Shown here: piece after piece, positions 1 through 10,400 of the stretch
How the letters are laid out: each line of letters starts with the position of its first letter
Numbering within the stretch: the stretch's first letter is position 1
Origin: Karalla daura
Taxonomy: Eukaryota; Chordata; Actinopteri; Chaetodontiformes; Leiognathidae
Assembly (NCBI GenBank): GCA_029224185.1
Contig: CM055192.1
Coordinates: 2,841,001-2,905,000, forward strand
Length of the DNA stretch: 64,000 nt
Direction of reading: 5' to 3'
Position numbers and translations under genes: made by a program
Notes under the pieces: model-generated
The model's input: only the letters and a program-made list of their open reading frames with translations
What the model was told of the DNA's origin: nothing
The model's database searches: none

Positions 1-724
1 CTGTTGCACGTACAGGAGTGAGGAGGGGAGGGGGGCGGGGGAGGGGGGGGGGGGGGGGTAGAGGGGGGGGGGGGGACATTTGGCCCGCTCGGGGGGGGTT
101 TTACGAGCGCCCGTAAAGTCGTGCAATTTAAACGGGCCGGTCGTTAGCAAACGTGAAAAGCGCAGTCTGTTATTCCGCCCCCCCCCCCCCGGCTCCAGAA
201 TGCATCGGATCAGCCCCGCCGATCCTCCGGCCGCCCGTTCAGCCCAGGCGCAGATTTACGTCCGCCTGATTCCAGGTAGCAGCCACTCCCCCCCCCCCCC
301 CTCCCCCACCCCCCACCCCCACCCCCCCTCCCCGTGCCGGCGAGGGGAAAGAAACAGGAGCGCGCACCCTTAAACTGGCCTTCGAGGAGCTGGAAGGACC
401 CGGAACATGAATCCAACCGATGCCCGATAGTTCAGGGCCGCCCGTTCGCTCTCTGCGCCGATCCTCAGACAGGGGGTGGGGGGGGGGTGGGGGTGGGGGG
501 GGTGGGGGGGGGGGTGACGGGCCCGTAACCAAACACCGCGCAACTTCTGAATCCCGACCAAGTGCGAATAACCGCCGGGGACCGCGGGCCGTCCGCGTTC
601 TCACACACCACATGCAGCTGCGTTTGAACCGCTTGTTTGCCTGCCACGAGCAATCTGTGTGAAACTGTTCTCCCTCCCCCCTCCCCCCTCCCACCTCCCA
701 CCTCCCACCTCCCCCTCCCGGCAG
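1..724. other. golga7 intron, G/C-homopolymer rich
   Basis: No exon is recognisable here. The stretch is dominated by runs of G (about 40-75 and 470-515) and C (about 180-190 and 288-330), with long G-rich and C-rich low-complexity blocks. Apparent ORFs are homopolymer artefacts (poly-Gly or poly-Pro). Confidence 0.7.
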
Positions 725-826
725 GTCCTGAAGAAGATCGCCAAGTACATCCAGGAGCAGAACGACAAGATCTACGCGCCGCGGGGCCTCCTGCTCACCG
801 ACCCCATCGAGAGGGGCCTGCGGGTC
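725..826 (+). CDS. golga7: golga7 penultimate coding exon
   Basis: This is a 102-nt exon of 34 codons, phase 0 at both ends. The acceptor is a C-rich tract ending CCCGGCAG before 725. The donor is GTATCC at 827, a weak but canonical GT. The encoded peptide carries the family signature KYIQEQNDKIYAPRG and LLLTDPIERGLRV. Confidence 0.95.
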
Positions 827-1161
827 GTATCCTGCCCTCCGGGAGCCGCCCGGCGTTTTAACAGTGGAAGAACCGGGTCGTTTGGGAGGGGGAGGGGGGG
901 GGGGGGGGGGTCTGGTCCGATTCGGGCGGCGCGTTAGGTATCGGTGGGGAGTTGGTGAGATGGTCGCAGGCGATCACGCCGCAGCTCGGAGCGTGGACGG
1001 GGGGGGGGGGGGGGGCTAGCGGGTCTAATGGATGCAGTGCAGGAGACCCGCCGCCACCTAGGGATGCCCCGTAAAACAGAGCAGATAAAAGTCAGTATGT
1101 AATCCATAGCATCTGCATAACATCAGCGGCCGGGCCCACATCCTGGCTGCCCCGCTCCGTG

Positions 1162-1205
<44 letters not shown>

Positions 1206-2113
1206 GCGTGTGTGTGTGTGCGTGTGCGTGGTGCGTGTGTGTGTGTGCGGTGACTCAACATCCGACCTAATTGTGACTGGGCGGCAATGGGAGATTAGGG
1301 ATAACAAAATATGACTGAAATTGTTCGCAGCTGAGCTTTGTTACCCCCCCCCCCACCGGCCACCACCCCAGCGCCTGTGATTTTTACGGGGCTGACAGTG
1401 ATCTGGATTATTTCGCTGACACCGCCGGGCAGCTCTGCTGACTTTGGCACAGGGAGCGGTCTGGTGGGGGGGGGGGGGTGGCCGGCCGGGGGGGGGGGGT
1501 CGGGATTGACGGGAATGTCTCACCTGAACTGTTGATTTCTTTCGTTTTTTTTTTGGTTTTGTTTTCGGTTTCTTTCTCACGTCCGACACCGAGGGAAACG
1601 CAGCGGTCCAATCTGCAGCGCCACCCAAGGACTTGTGTTACCCCCCACCCCCACCCCCGAGCGTGAGAGCTCAGACAAAGTGTATTTATATTTGACAACC
1701 CCCCCCCCCCACCCACCCACCCCCCACCCACCCACCCAAGAGAGGCTGTGAAGTTGTGAAGTGTTCATACTTTCTAGAAGGTAATCAGCATGTACATCTT
1801 CAGTATTTGCTTTGGTCTGTGTTGTGTGCGTGTGCGTGCGTGCGTGCGTGCGTGCGTGCGTGTGTGTGTGCGCCGTTGGCCCTCCACATCACTCCCTCCG
1901 GGAGGCGTGGGAACGGCGTTTCGCGCCATGTCTTCTAGAGGAAGAGGAGAGGGGGGGGGGGGGGGGGGGAACAACCCATTCCAAAAAGAGATTGTAAACA
2001 GGTCCGCGAGCGTTGTCTTGAGAGTGGGCCGGAGAACGGAGCTCTTCCTTGACCCAAGGACGCTGACGCAGATCGAGGTCACCATCTTTGAAGACAACAG
2101 GCTGACCAGATAA
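725..2113 (+). CDS. golga7: golga7, last two coding exons (partial gene, 5' part outside window)
   Basis: Golgin A7 (GCP16) is a small palmitoylated Golgi protein that binds and stabilises DHHC9-type palmitoyltransferases, which palmitoylate Ras and other clients. Two exons are visible, 725-826 and 2072-2113. Joined in phase 0 they encode 47 residues, starting VLKKIAKYIQEQNDKIY, running through GLLLTDPIERGLRV and ending IEVTIFEDNRLTR before TAA. This matches the C-terminal third of GOLGA7 (about 137 residues in human) from memory of the family. The short charged tail fits GOLGA7 rather than GOLGA7B, which has a Ser/Gly-rich end. Earlier exons must lie left of position 1; none is visible in 1-724. 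The gene runs tail to tail with loxl2. Intronic DNA around it is unusually rich in G homopolymers. Confidence 0.93.
1159..1247. repeat. (GT)n microsatellite, imperfect
   Basis: About 90 bp of GT dinucleotides are interrupted by GC steps (GTGCGT). Confidence 0.95.
1819..1871. repeat. (CGTG)n / (GT)n compound microsatellite
   Basis: Six or more GTGC/CGTG tetranucleotides are flanked by GT repeats, inside the golga7 intron. Confidence 0.93.
2072..2113 (+). CDS. golga7: golga7 last coding exon with stop
   Basis: The acceptor GACGCAG ends at 2071. Thirteen codons (IEVTIFEDNRLTR) are followed by TAA at 2111-2113. Human GOLGA7 ends IEITIYEDRGMSSGR, so the exon is orthologous with a divergent last five residues. 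A strong-looking donor (CACG|GTGAGT at about 2126/2127) lies about 13 bases after the stop, which suggests a spliced 3' UTR. Confidence 0.92.
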   Translation: MEVTIFEDNRLTR

Positions 2114-2516
2114 AGAAGCTGCCACGGTGAGTCCGCGAATCGGTGTCTCACGATCGACCGCGGCTCGTGACCGTCTGCACTGTTGAGTGAATACGTAGCT
2201 TCAAGGACGTTTTCAAGGGACAGGAGACGTCCCCTGTTCATTCCTGGCTCTCGAAGAGGAGTCCCACACCACAGGCCACCACTCGGCTGCTTTTTACGGC
2301 CCGGGAGGCCTCTTTCGTAAACCACGCCGCCCCTGTGACACCTCGTTACACGTCACGAGCTGCAGGCTCCCTGCAGTGGCCCACTCCCAAGTAGGAGTAA
2401 TCGAGCCATTATCGCATTTCAGCTCAAATGGCCCATTTCCTTGTTTACTCTGCTGGCGCGGACCTCGAGCGCGTCCACGGTTTGAATCGGTTGGTTGGTT
2501 GGGTGGGTGGGTGGGG

Positions 2517-2548
<32 letters not shown>

Positions 2549-5086
2549 GTGACTGGAAACACTTGTTGACGTTGACATTCAAATCCCCGAAGCAAGGCCA
2601 GCGCTCCTCTCTCAATTCTCATATCAGTGAATGCCAGCCTCCCCTCCTGCCCTGCCCCTGTGCCCCGCGCCGAGACCCGGCTGGACGGCGGGGGGGACCC
2701 GAGGGCCCCGTGCTCACCAGACGGTAGCCCTTCCGTCTTCCCCGTCGCCCCAGCGGCCCGTTCGTTTTCTTTACTCGTCCCGATCGCTCGTGCCATCTGC
2801 TTCCCGAGGAGCGTCTTCAAGGAGCGCGCGGCGCGGACCTGCCCCGAGCGGGCCGCGAGCAGGGCCACACGTGGCTTTCATATATCTGCGGCTCGCTCCC
2901 CCTTTTGTGCTTCAGGAACATATCTCATCCCATAAATCGTTTCGGCCTCTGTTACAGTAAATCCCCCCCTTCTCCGCCCGCCCGTGTACGGGACGGGACG
3001 GGCCGGGCCGAGGCGAGGCGAGGCGAGGCGAGGAGGAGGAGGAGGAGGAGGCCGGTTTCTCATCCTAGAGGATGAGGCCGGGACGAGCACGTCGGGCCTG
3101 AAGCGGAGACGCTACCGCACCAAGGGCGGGGAGAAAAAAAAAGACCCAGGCCGTAAATATTTTACCTAAGGCGGGGGGAGGGGAGGGGGGCGGGGGGAGG
3201 GGAGGGTGTTGTGTTTGCTCCACGTCTGCAGGACCCCGCCCGGGCCCTTTTCACCCTACGCACGCACGCGTAAGTGTTCGAACCGGGCCCGAAAACGTTC
3301 TGGAAAAAACAATACGATCGCCTCGGCCCGCGGAACAATGGACCACAGACGCTCGGGCCGCGCATACCCGGTGTTCGCGAAGACGGGGAGGGGGGGGGTT
3401 GTCGTCCGAAATTGCTCTTAAATTACGGTCGAGCTCTGATTTGAGAGAGAGGGAGAATGCACGCGGCTCTCCCCAGCGAAATCGCCGCCGCCGCTCGAAA
3501 TACTATCCCGTCGTAAATAGCTGGGTTATGGGCTGCACAACAAGCGGGGCCTCTCCTACGAGACACGTTAATGAGCCGAGACTAAGTCCTCCAGAGGAGC
3601 AAAACCATCTGAGCAGGAGCAGAAAGCAAATAGTCATGTCATCCTTTCCCCTCTTCATTTTGTTGGGCTATGGTGGTGTACGCTCTCAAAAAGCCCCCTG
3701 GTGCAGCGCACATACATGCATGCATATGTACATGTATATATATGATAATAGATAAAGGCAAATAGTATTGTCGTCTGGTTCCCTTATCTATCCATCTGGT
3801 GAGCATGATGGAGAGTCGAGTTGCAGAGCGCTCCCATCCATCATGTGGCCACAGCGGCCGGGGCGGGGGGGAGGGGTCGCCCAGAGTTTCTTCTCATACA
3901 AATCGCCTTTCGCGTCTCACACAGAAAACGCCGATTGGCGCAACAGTCCCGGCCGACTTTGGGAGCGTCTCGGGTTACGGCCCCCTCCAGCCTCGTACTT
4001 GCTCTCTCTTAATTGCCTGAGAGCCGAATGGAGATGTGTACTCATCATGGGCCTCTGGCCGCTACAGGCCAAAGAAATGGCCGCTCCGGGCTCCCATCGC
4101 GCATCCGTCAAGCTGTCCTCTCGCATCCTCTCTCCTTCGCCGTCATGGCCGAAGGCCTAGTGGGCTTAGAGCGGGATTTTTTTTATATATATCTATGTGT
4201 TTTTTTGTTGTTTGGCCGGGAGCCTCCCAGGTGAAGGGCTGAGAGGAGAGACGTATTTCACCCGGACGCGTCGGCGTGGGGTTGCCCGTCTCTGCGCACG
4301 CACGTCCTCTGACCGTCCGCACCGTACGTGGCGAAAGCCTGACCGTGACCCGTCTGTGTCTGTGTGTCCTGTGTGCAGCGGCCGCCCCCGGGGGGCCCGA
4401 GCCGAGCCGGAGGACGCCCCCAGTCTCCCCGAGGAGGCAGCCGGACCTGCGCCCGTACCCCACTGCGTCTCTACAATCTGTCCCTCTCCCATCAGCCAGC
4501 GTCTGTGTGTGCGTGCGTGCGTGCGTGCGCGTGTGTGTGTGTGCGCGTCATGTAGGACGACCGTTTAAAGCGGCGAACCATCATTTGTGACGTCCTTCTC
4601 CCCCTTCGACTTGGGAAGGACGTCACGAAAAATGGCCAGCTGACGCCCCTCAAGCCGCCAGTAATCATCCTCCTCCGTTTCAAACTTGGAGCCGATCTTC
4701 GGATCCCTGAGCGTCAGCGTATTTCTATATATACATATATATACATACATTTGGAATATTGAAGCCAAAAGTCGCTGGAACCCCCCCCCCCCCTGTGAAG
4801 GACTCATGCCACACGGTCACGGTCCCTCTGCCTGGCGCTCCCCTGCGTGTTCCCTGAAAGGCTGCCATTTCTGTGGCGCCGCCCTGTGCACGTTTCCCGA
4901 CCTTCGAAGCCAGCCGGCGACCAAACCCTCGTCCGTCTCCGAACATTCCAAACGGGCCAGGCTGCACCCGTGATCCGCGCGCGTTTGGTTTTGAAGCCGA
5001 GTCCCCCCCCCACCCCACCCCTGCCCCCGCCCCCGCCCCCGCTCCGTATTCATGCATGTCGACCCTTAACGCCGCTTCACTTTTGC
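2114..5086 (+). other. golga7 downstream region, probable 3' UTR intron
   Basis: If the GTGAGT donor at about 2127 is used and pairs with the acceptor CTTCACTTTTGCAG ending near 5088, this stretch is an intron within the 3' UTR. It is GC-rich with many G/C runs, GCG/GGA triplet repeats at 3012-3050, and short (TG/CG)n at 4506-4545. No protein-coding exon was recognised. An unspliced 3' UTR is the alternative. Confidence 0.4.
2518..2547. repeat. G30 homopolymer
   Basis: An uninterrupted run of about 30 G follows GGTTGG/GGGTGG repeats. It is one of the longest of many poly-G or poly-C runs in the window and is a potential G-quadruplex and an assembly hazard. Confidence 0.95.
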
Positions 5087-5087
5087 A

Positions 5088-5805
5088 GAGCGCCCAGTGG
5101 CCCAGTTGATTTCTCCCAAGCCATGTATTCGCGCAGTGTGCAATGAGATCGTCTTTGACCAAGTATCGAAAGTGCTCTTGTCAGTTGACGGTGCCTGTAA
5201 TGGCTCTGAATGTTGCCTTCCAGTCCGGGCCAGAAGTCTGGTCCGCGTCTGCGTTTTACGACGATTTGAACTCAAACCGGCCGCCGTTTCAGCGGTTTCG
5301 CCGGGCTAGGCAGATCGGCCAGTTAGTAAGCACAAAGCTTGAAATGAAAGGAATAGTTCAAAAAAAGAAGGAAGGAAAGACATCCAGTTGGTTAGTTCAG
5401 CAAACAAACGTGCCGATTATTTTACCACCTTGTGGTGTGTCCGGGCCTTAGCTGTAAAAATCAAGCAGATTATGGCTTCGTTCACTTGTCGCCAAGTCTT
5501 TCAGACTAAACCTAAGTTTCCGTGAGATGAAGCGAGTCTTGACTTCGACTGTATTGGGCAGTGTGTGTGGCTGGTTACGTCTCATTGTGAAACGACTGTG
5601 CGTAAGTCGCTCTAGGATCGACACGGCTTCTTAGGACTGTAAATAACGATTCATTACTGATTTTTGATTCTGCTCATACCTTATCTGGATTTTGGTTGAT
5701 CGAACCTTTTTTTTTTTATGTTCTCTCTTTTTTTATTTGGAATCCAGTGTTTCCTTTATCCAAAACTTGTATACTAATAAATGAACTGTGTACATATTTT
5801 ACACC
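5088..5805 (+). other. golga7: Probable golga7 terminal 3' UTR exon
   Basis: Base composition changes sharply at a good acceptor (polypyrimidine then TTTTGCAG). The GC and homopolymer-rich DNA gives way to about 700 bp of balanced, AT-leaning DNA with no long G/C runs. This stretch ends in T-rich blocks and the polyadenylation signal AATAAA at 5776-5781. That is how a conserved 3' UTR would look. No transcript is available, so this is inference. Confidence 0.5.
5776..5781 (+). terminator. Polyadenylation signal AATAAA, probably golga7
   Basis: The context is ACTAATAAATGAACTG, followed within about 25 bp by TTTTACACC and a TG/T-rich stretch suited to a cleavage and GU-rich element. Confidence 0.5.
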
Positions 5806-7365
5806 ACACTTGCACTTTGTGTCATTTCATGTCGGGGAGTCTTGCACGCGGGGGGAGGAGTCCAAAGGAACCGAAGTGCCTGGTGCTCGCTCTCACTTCC
5901 AGACCGAACGTGTGGAAGGGAGAGCTGAACCTGCTCCAGGGCTCCGGTTCAACTTGGTCGGCGTTCAAGGGCGGTATATTGCGTTGTCTCTTAAGAGTTA
6001 TACAGCAGGAAAGCTCCCCTGAATCCGCTGGAGCTGCACTATTTCTCACAGCGGAGGTGAACCCTGACCAGATGAGGTTATGTTCTCCCAGGAGCGGCAG
6101 GAGAGTGATGCATTGACGAGGCGGGCCATTCCTCAGCTGTATGAACCGGGGTTCAACCGTTAGATCCGCGAAATGTGCAGCCCGCCGAGAGTTCACGGGA
6201 GTGCACGAGCGGGACGTGACATTTCCACGGCTTCCCAGCAACTCGTCTCTGGTTGTCCGACCTCTGACACCGTAATCCTGGAGATCTTATCGGGGGGTTG
6301 GGGGGGGGGGGGATGCAATCTGCATGCAGGTGTCCGAAAACAGAAAATGCCTCGTGATGAAATACCAGCGAGATACCGTTAGCCGTGGGAGTCAGTGGGG
6401 AGCGACGAGTGCGCTGGTGATTCCCAGAAACTAATAATATCTGCCGAGAGGGGGAGAAAAAGCAACGTGTCTGACGTGCGGAGAGGAGCAAACGCGCTGG
6501 AAGATGCCTCCAATCCGTCTCTCCCTCTTGGCAAGGATGTGCTCCTGCCTGAAACGCATCTCTGTTGCGCTGCTCCAGCCGCAGTGAGGGCGCGGCTGAC
6601 CCAAGGCCTTCAAATGCCCTGACCCTCCAGGACCTGAGACTGGAGCGTTTCTTGCNNNNNNNNNNNNNNNNNNNNNNNNNNNNNNNNNNNNNNNNNNNNN
6701 NNNNNNNNNNNNNNNNNNNNNNNNNNNNNNNNNNNNNNNNNNNNNNNNNNNNNNNGAACACATTTTCGCGACACCCACAAAGGATTGTAGTGCAACTAGT
6801 TCCTCCGGAGCGGTCCCGGAGAACAGACGCTCGGTAATTGAGAAAAAAAAAAAAAATGAAAAAAGGTAAATGCTTTGGGGCGCTTTACGGCACGCTGTGG
6901 GAACAGAGTCGGGTGCCACGGCGTGACCGGAGCGCGCTCCTGTGTGAGTCCTGACACGCGGAGGCGGGGGGGGGGGGGCGTTCAGTTCTGCCCGAGTGGC
7001 TGATGATTCCCCCGGCCGTCCTCCGGCGGCACGGCCCCGTCCCACTCCTCTCCTCCGGCTGCTCCGCGGAGGACGCGCTCTCCGCGACTGCCTCCGGCTG
7101 GATGGCTGGCGAGGGAGACCCGCCTCTTTCCGCGACGCTGTTTGTGTGTTTTGTGCCGCTGCTCCGACAGGAGGTGGCCGATCGAATGTTGTTTCTGCTG
7201 CGGGGCGGGGCTGGAGGGGGTGGTGGTGGGGGAGGGGGGGGGGGGGTGGGGGAGGGGGGGGTGGGGGGGGGATGGATGGATGGAGGGTGGATGGCGCGGT
7301 GGTGGTGGTGGCTGCGCCTCAGTCGGCCGTCCCGGCAGCCAGTCCACTCTCTGCCCTGCCTCGCC
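5806..7365. other. golga7/loxl2 convergent intergenic region, possible loxl2 3' UTR
   Basis: No coding exon is visible. It contains the 100-N assembly gap, a G run at 6300-6312, and G/T-rich low-complexity sequence at 7201-7320. The loxl2 3' UTR must start at 7365 and run leftward, but I see no convincing minus-strand AATAAA between here and the gap; it may be lost in the gap. Confidence 0.5.
6656..6755. other. Assembly gap, exactly 100 N
   Basis: One hundred consecutive N is the conventional placeholder for a gap of unknown size. It falls between the golga7 and loxl2 3' ends. Confidence 0.99.
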
Positions 7366-7437
7366 TTACCTGTGGGTCACCTGGTTGTTGAGGAGGCCCC
7401 GGGAACGTCTGCTCCGTCTCCGTGCTCAGTGAGCCAC
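7366..7437 (-). CDS. loxl2: loxl2 last coding exon, one base too long
   Basis: The acceptor TCCACCAG precedes GGSLSTETEQTFPG. A GGGG run (minus strand, 7397-7400 as C on +) shifts the frame. Reading it as GGG gives the family-like end GLLNNQVTHR and TAA at 7366-7368. The unmodified frame instead runs on to a stop at 7319-7321 with an unrelated tail. Confidence 0.9.
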
Positions 7438-10400
7438 CTGGTGGAGAGCCGCACGCAGTTACCGCCACATTTCCCATGACCCGTCTCCATCCAGCGTACC
7501 AAGACCGGGGTTTGGACGTTCTCTCGCATCTTACCGTTGTGGCAGCTGTACATCCACACGCGGTGGCCATCGTATCGACACCTGCATTTCATGATGTTGT
7601 TGGAGTAGTCCGTTTCGGGCACCTCGTAGTTCGGGTTGATCACTATCTGTGAGAGGGGAGCAGGGAAAGGAGTGAGAGGCCAGCACTTGGCCCTGCGACA
7701 TGGCCTTACCGCCACAGCGCTACCTGGAAGATGTAGTCTCCAGGCTTGAGTTCGGTGATGTCGATCCACTGGCAGTCGATGTCGTGCCGGTACGTGTCCC
7801 AGCAGCCCACGGTGATGCCCTGCTCCCCGAAGTTGGCACATTCGTACCTCTTTTCGATGCTGTAATTTAGCATTATGAGCATTAGACCAAAAATATGGTC
7901 TGAGTGACCAAAATATTTCATGCCCGGAGTGAAAATATCCAGCAGTGGAGCTGTAACGGTCCATTAGTGAATGGCGTGGCACCCTCCTGCCGCAGTGCGG
8001 GAGGCCAGAGGGTGACTGCCGCCTTCAAAGCAGGAACCCCCACTGCGGCTCTCACCTTTCATCGCACTCGGAGTCCTCCAGGCAGAAGCTGGCTTGTGTC
8101 CCTCTGCCACTTTGGTTCCATTGAGGCTGAACAGGTCATAGAGCGTGAACACCTCCATGCTGTGATAATGCCTGCCCGCACGGAGGAACAGAGAAGCAGC
8201 TTTAAAGAGTCTTCAAGGCGGGCACGGGAGGCACTACAAGCACGCAACACCAAAGTGCTTTTAACCCCCGAGCCGCAAATCGCCACCCGCTATTCCATTT
8301 ATTTACACGGTTTTAATGTGGGCCCGATTGGTTACGTCATACTGAGAGGTGCCACAGGTCTGGCACGCTGGATGCCGGTAGCTGCGCGGCGCCGCCAACA
8401 CGGGAGCCACAAAAATGTGGGACTTTTTTGCACTGCAACAGTCGATCAGCCAATTAGTCAATTACAGGGCAGCCGAGTGTACGGCGGGGGCGAGATGACT
8501 CCAGAAATAAGACACGATTGGGCCTGAGTCATCGCTCCCTCCTTGAGTCGAAGTCTAATTCGAGGGGGGATACTTCTGAGGCGGCCGTCAGGCGTCCTCG
8601 TCAATTACGGGGTGAGATTTTCTAAAAAAAAAAAAAAAAAGCCGACCTCACGCCGGTCAATGATGGAAAACGGCTTATTTGTGCGCGCCACAAACCCCTG
8701 TGCCTGCGGTTGGGAAAAGCTGTGCCCTGATCGGTGACGACCCCTCACGAAGATTGACCAACCCGTCACCGGTTCCCACAGGCCCCCGCAGCAGGCACCA
8801 CATGCCCACTGTCCTGCAGTGTGGCTGGTGCAGACGCCCTCTCTCTCTCTCTCTCTCTCTCCTCCCCTCTCTCTCTCTCTCTCTCCTCTCTCTCACTCAC
8901 TCCCTCACCGTCACTGTGATGACAGGACCCTTGAAATCGGAAACGGCTCAGTCGTGTAGCTCTCTCTCTCTCTCTCAAGTGCTCGCTTACGCATTTCTGC
9001 TTCTGCGCAGCTGAAACTGACAAGCTGAGAGTTTGATCAAGTGAGCGCTGGGGACGCCTGTGGGAGTACTTTGACGGTTCGTCTCCTGCTGAACTCGGCC
9101 CGGTGGCGTCACCTCGCGGGCAATGCCTGCGCCTAGTTTACTGAGCCAGCGCGAAACCCGCGGGACGTGTGAGGAGGCCGACCTGTGACAGTCGTGCCAC
9201 ACCCAGGAGTGGCGGTCGGCCTTGGGCCGGAAGTCGGACTGCCCGTTGTTGTGGATCTGGGAGGAGAAGCGCAGCAGGCGGCGGTAGGAGTTGGCTGGCA
9301 CCTGGCTGGAGGTGGAGGACAGGCAGTTCTCCTCGTAGGCACACTGCAGCATGAACATGGGGCCGGTCCTCCATGTAGGTGGTCTGCTCCACCACCTGGG
9401 GTTCAGCACCAGGTCAGGAGCCGCTGTGGACGGATCGGGAGGATCAGGGAGGGAGGGGTGGACGTGTGTCAGTGGAACGAGCAGCTTGCGTTTCGGGCTG
9501 CTGCGGGGCCCTCTGGTGATGGTGCGAGCAGAGCATCTCCAGAGGCAGAAATAATTTCATTCGTCACAACTCAGTGGGCAGAGTAAAACACTCGGCGCTC
9601 CGAGAGGGGCCGTGTGATCTGACAGCATGCGCAAATCACAGCGTGACTTCAGTGGAAATCTAACACAATCGCTCATTTCCTTTCCTTTCATTCGAGACCG
9701 TTACATGTAAAGAGCGTCAAGTTCCAGTGCCGGGGCAGAGGAAATGATTTGAGCAGCCTCTCCCGGAGCAGTCCTGCTCGTCTTACTCTCGGAGCAGGAG
9801 ACCCCGGCGGCGTTGCGTCCTCCTCCCCTGGGGCAGCTGAGGTGGGCTCCGTGGTGCAGGCAGTGGGACAGGGACATCTCTGTGCCGGAGCAGCGGACAC
9901 CGCTCATCACCACGGCGTCCGCGGTGACCGCCCCGGGCCAGTACCACGTCTCCTGTGGCAGAATCAGGGCGTTAGAGAGAGGTGAAACTGCCCGCCCGGT
10001 CCCTTTCACGTCACCGTTGGTTTTGTTGTGAAGAGCGCGGAGGGGGTCTCACTCGGCTTTTTCATGGGAAGCCAATAACGGTCGTGCTTCAATGTGTGAT
10101 TCTCCGGTCTGGCCACTAGAGGGCAAAGCATATCTAATTACTGACTGGGGTAGTACTCCTCTGACCATGCAGTGTGGGTTGAAGAACTTCTGTTCCTATG
10201 TCTTGAACAGATTAATGTGTAATGGAGCAGCAAGATGAAGGAATGCAGCTACAGTGCTGCAGGAGAGCATAAGCCTCCATAATAGAAGCAACGCATTCAG
10301 CCTGCAAGTAACTGCACTTGAAACACTTGTACTTGTAAACCCTTGTGTCGACCCTTTTTTTGATGCTGATAATGAGGCTGGCAATGAAGAGGTGATCTAC

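Larger units (their letters stand above)
827..2071. other. golga7 intron between the last two coding exons
   Basis: The intron holds a (GT)n microsatellite, a (CGTG)n block and several G or C tracts. No coding sequence is visible apart from the flanking exons. Confidence 0.75.

Noticed and set aside
239..694. Poly-Gly/poly-Pro ORFs at the left edge
   Set aside because: They are translations of G and C homopolymers in golga7 introns, open in many frames on both strands.
8979..9182. Extension of the loxl2 oxidase exon past 9183 (SASSHVPRVSRW and onward)
   Set aside because: The frame stays open, but LOXL2 continues HRHYHSMEVF, which is found at the next exon's acceptor (8171). The donor at 9182 (GTCGGC) is therefore used.
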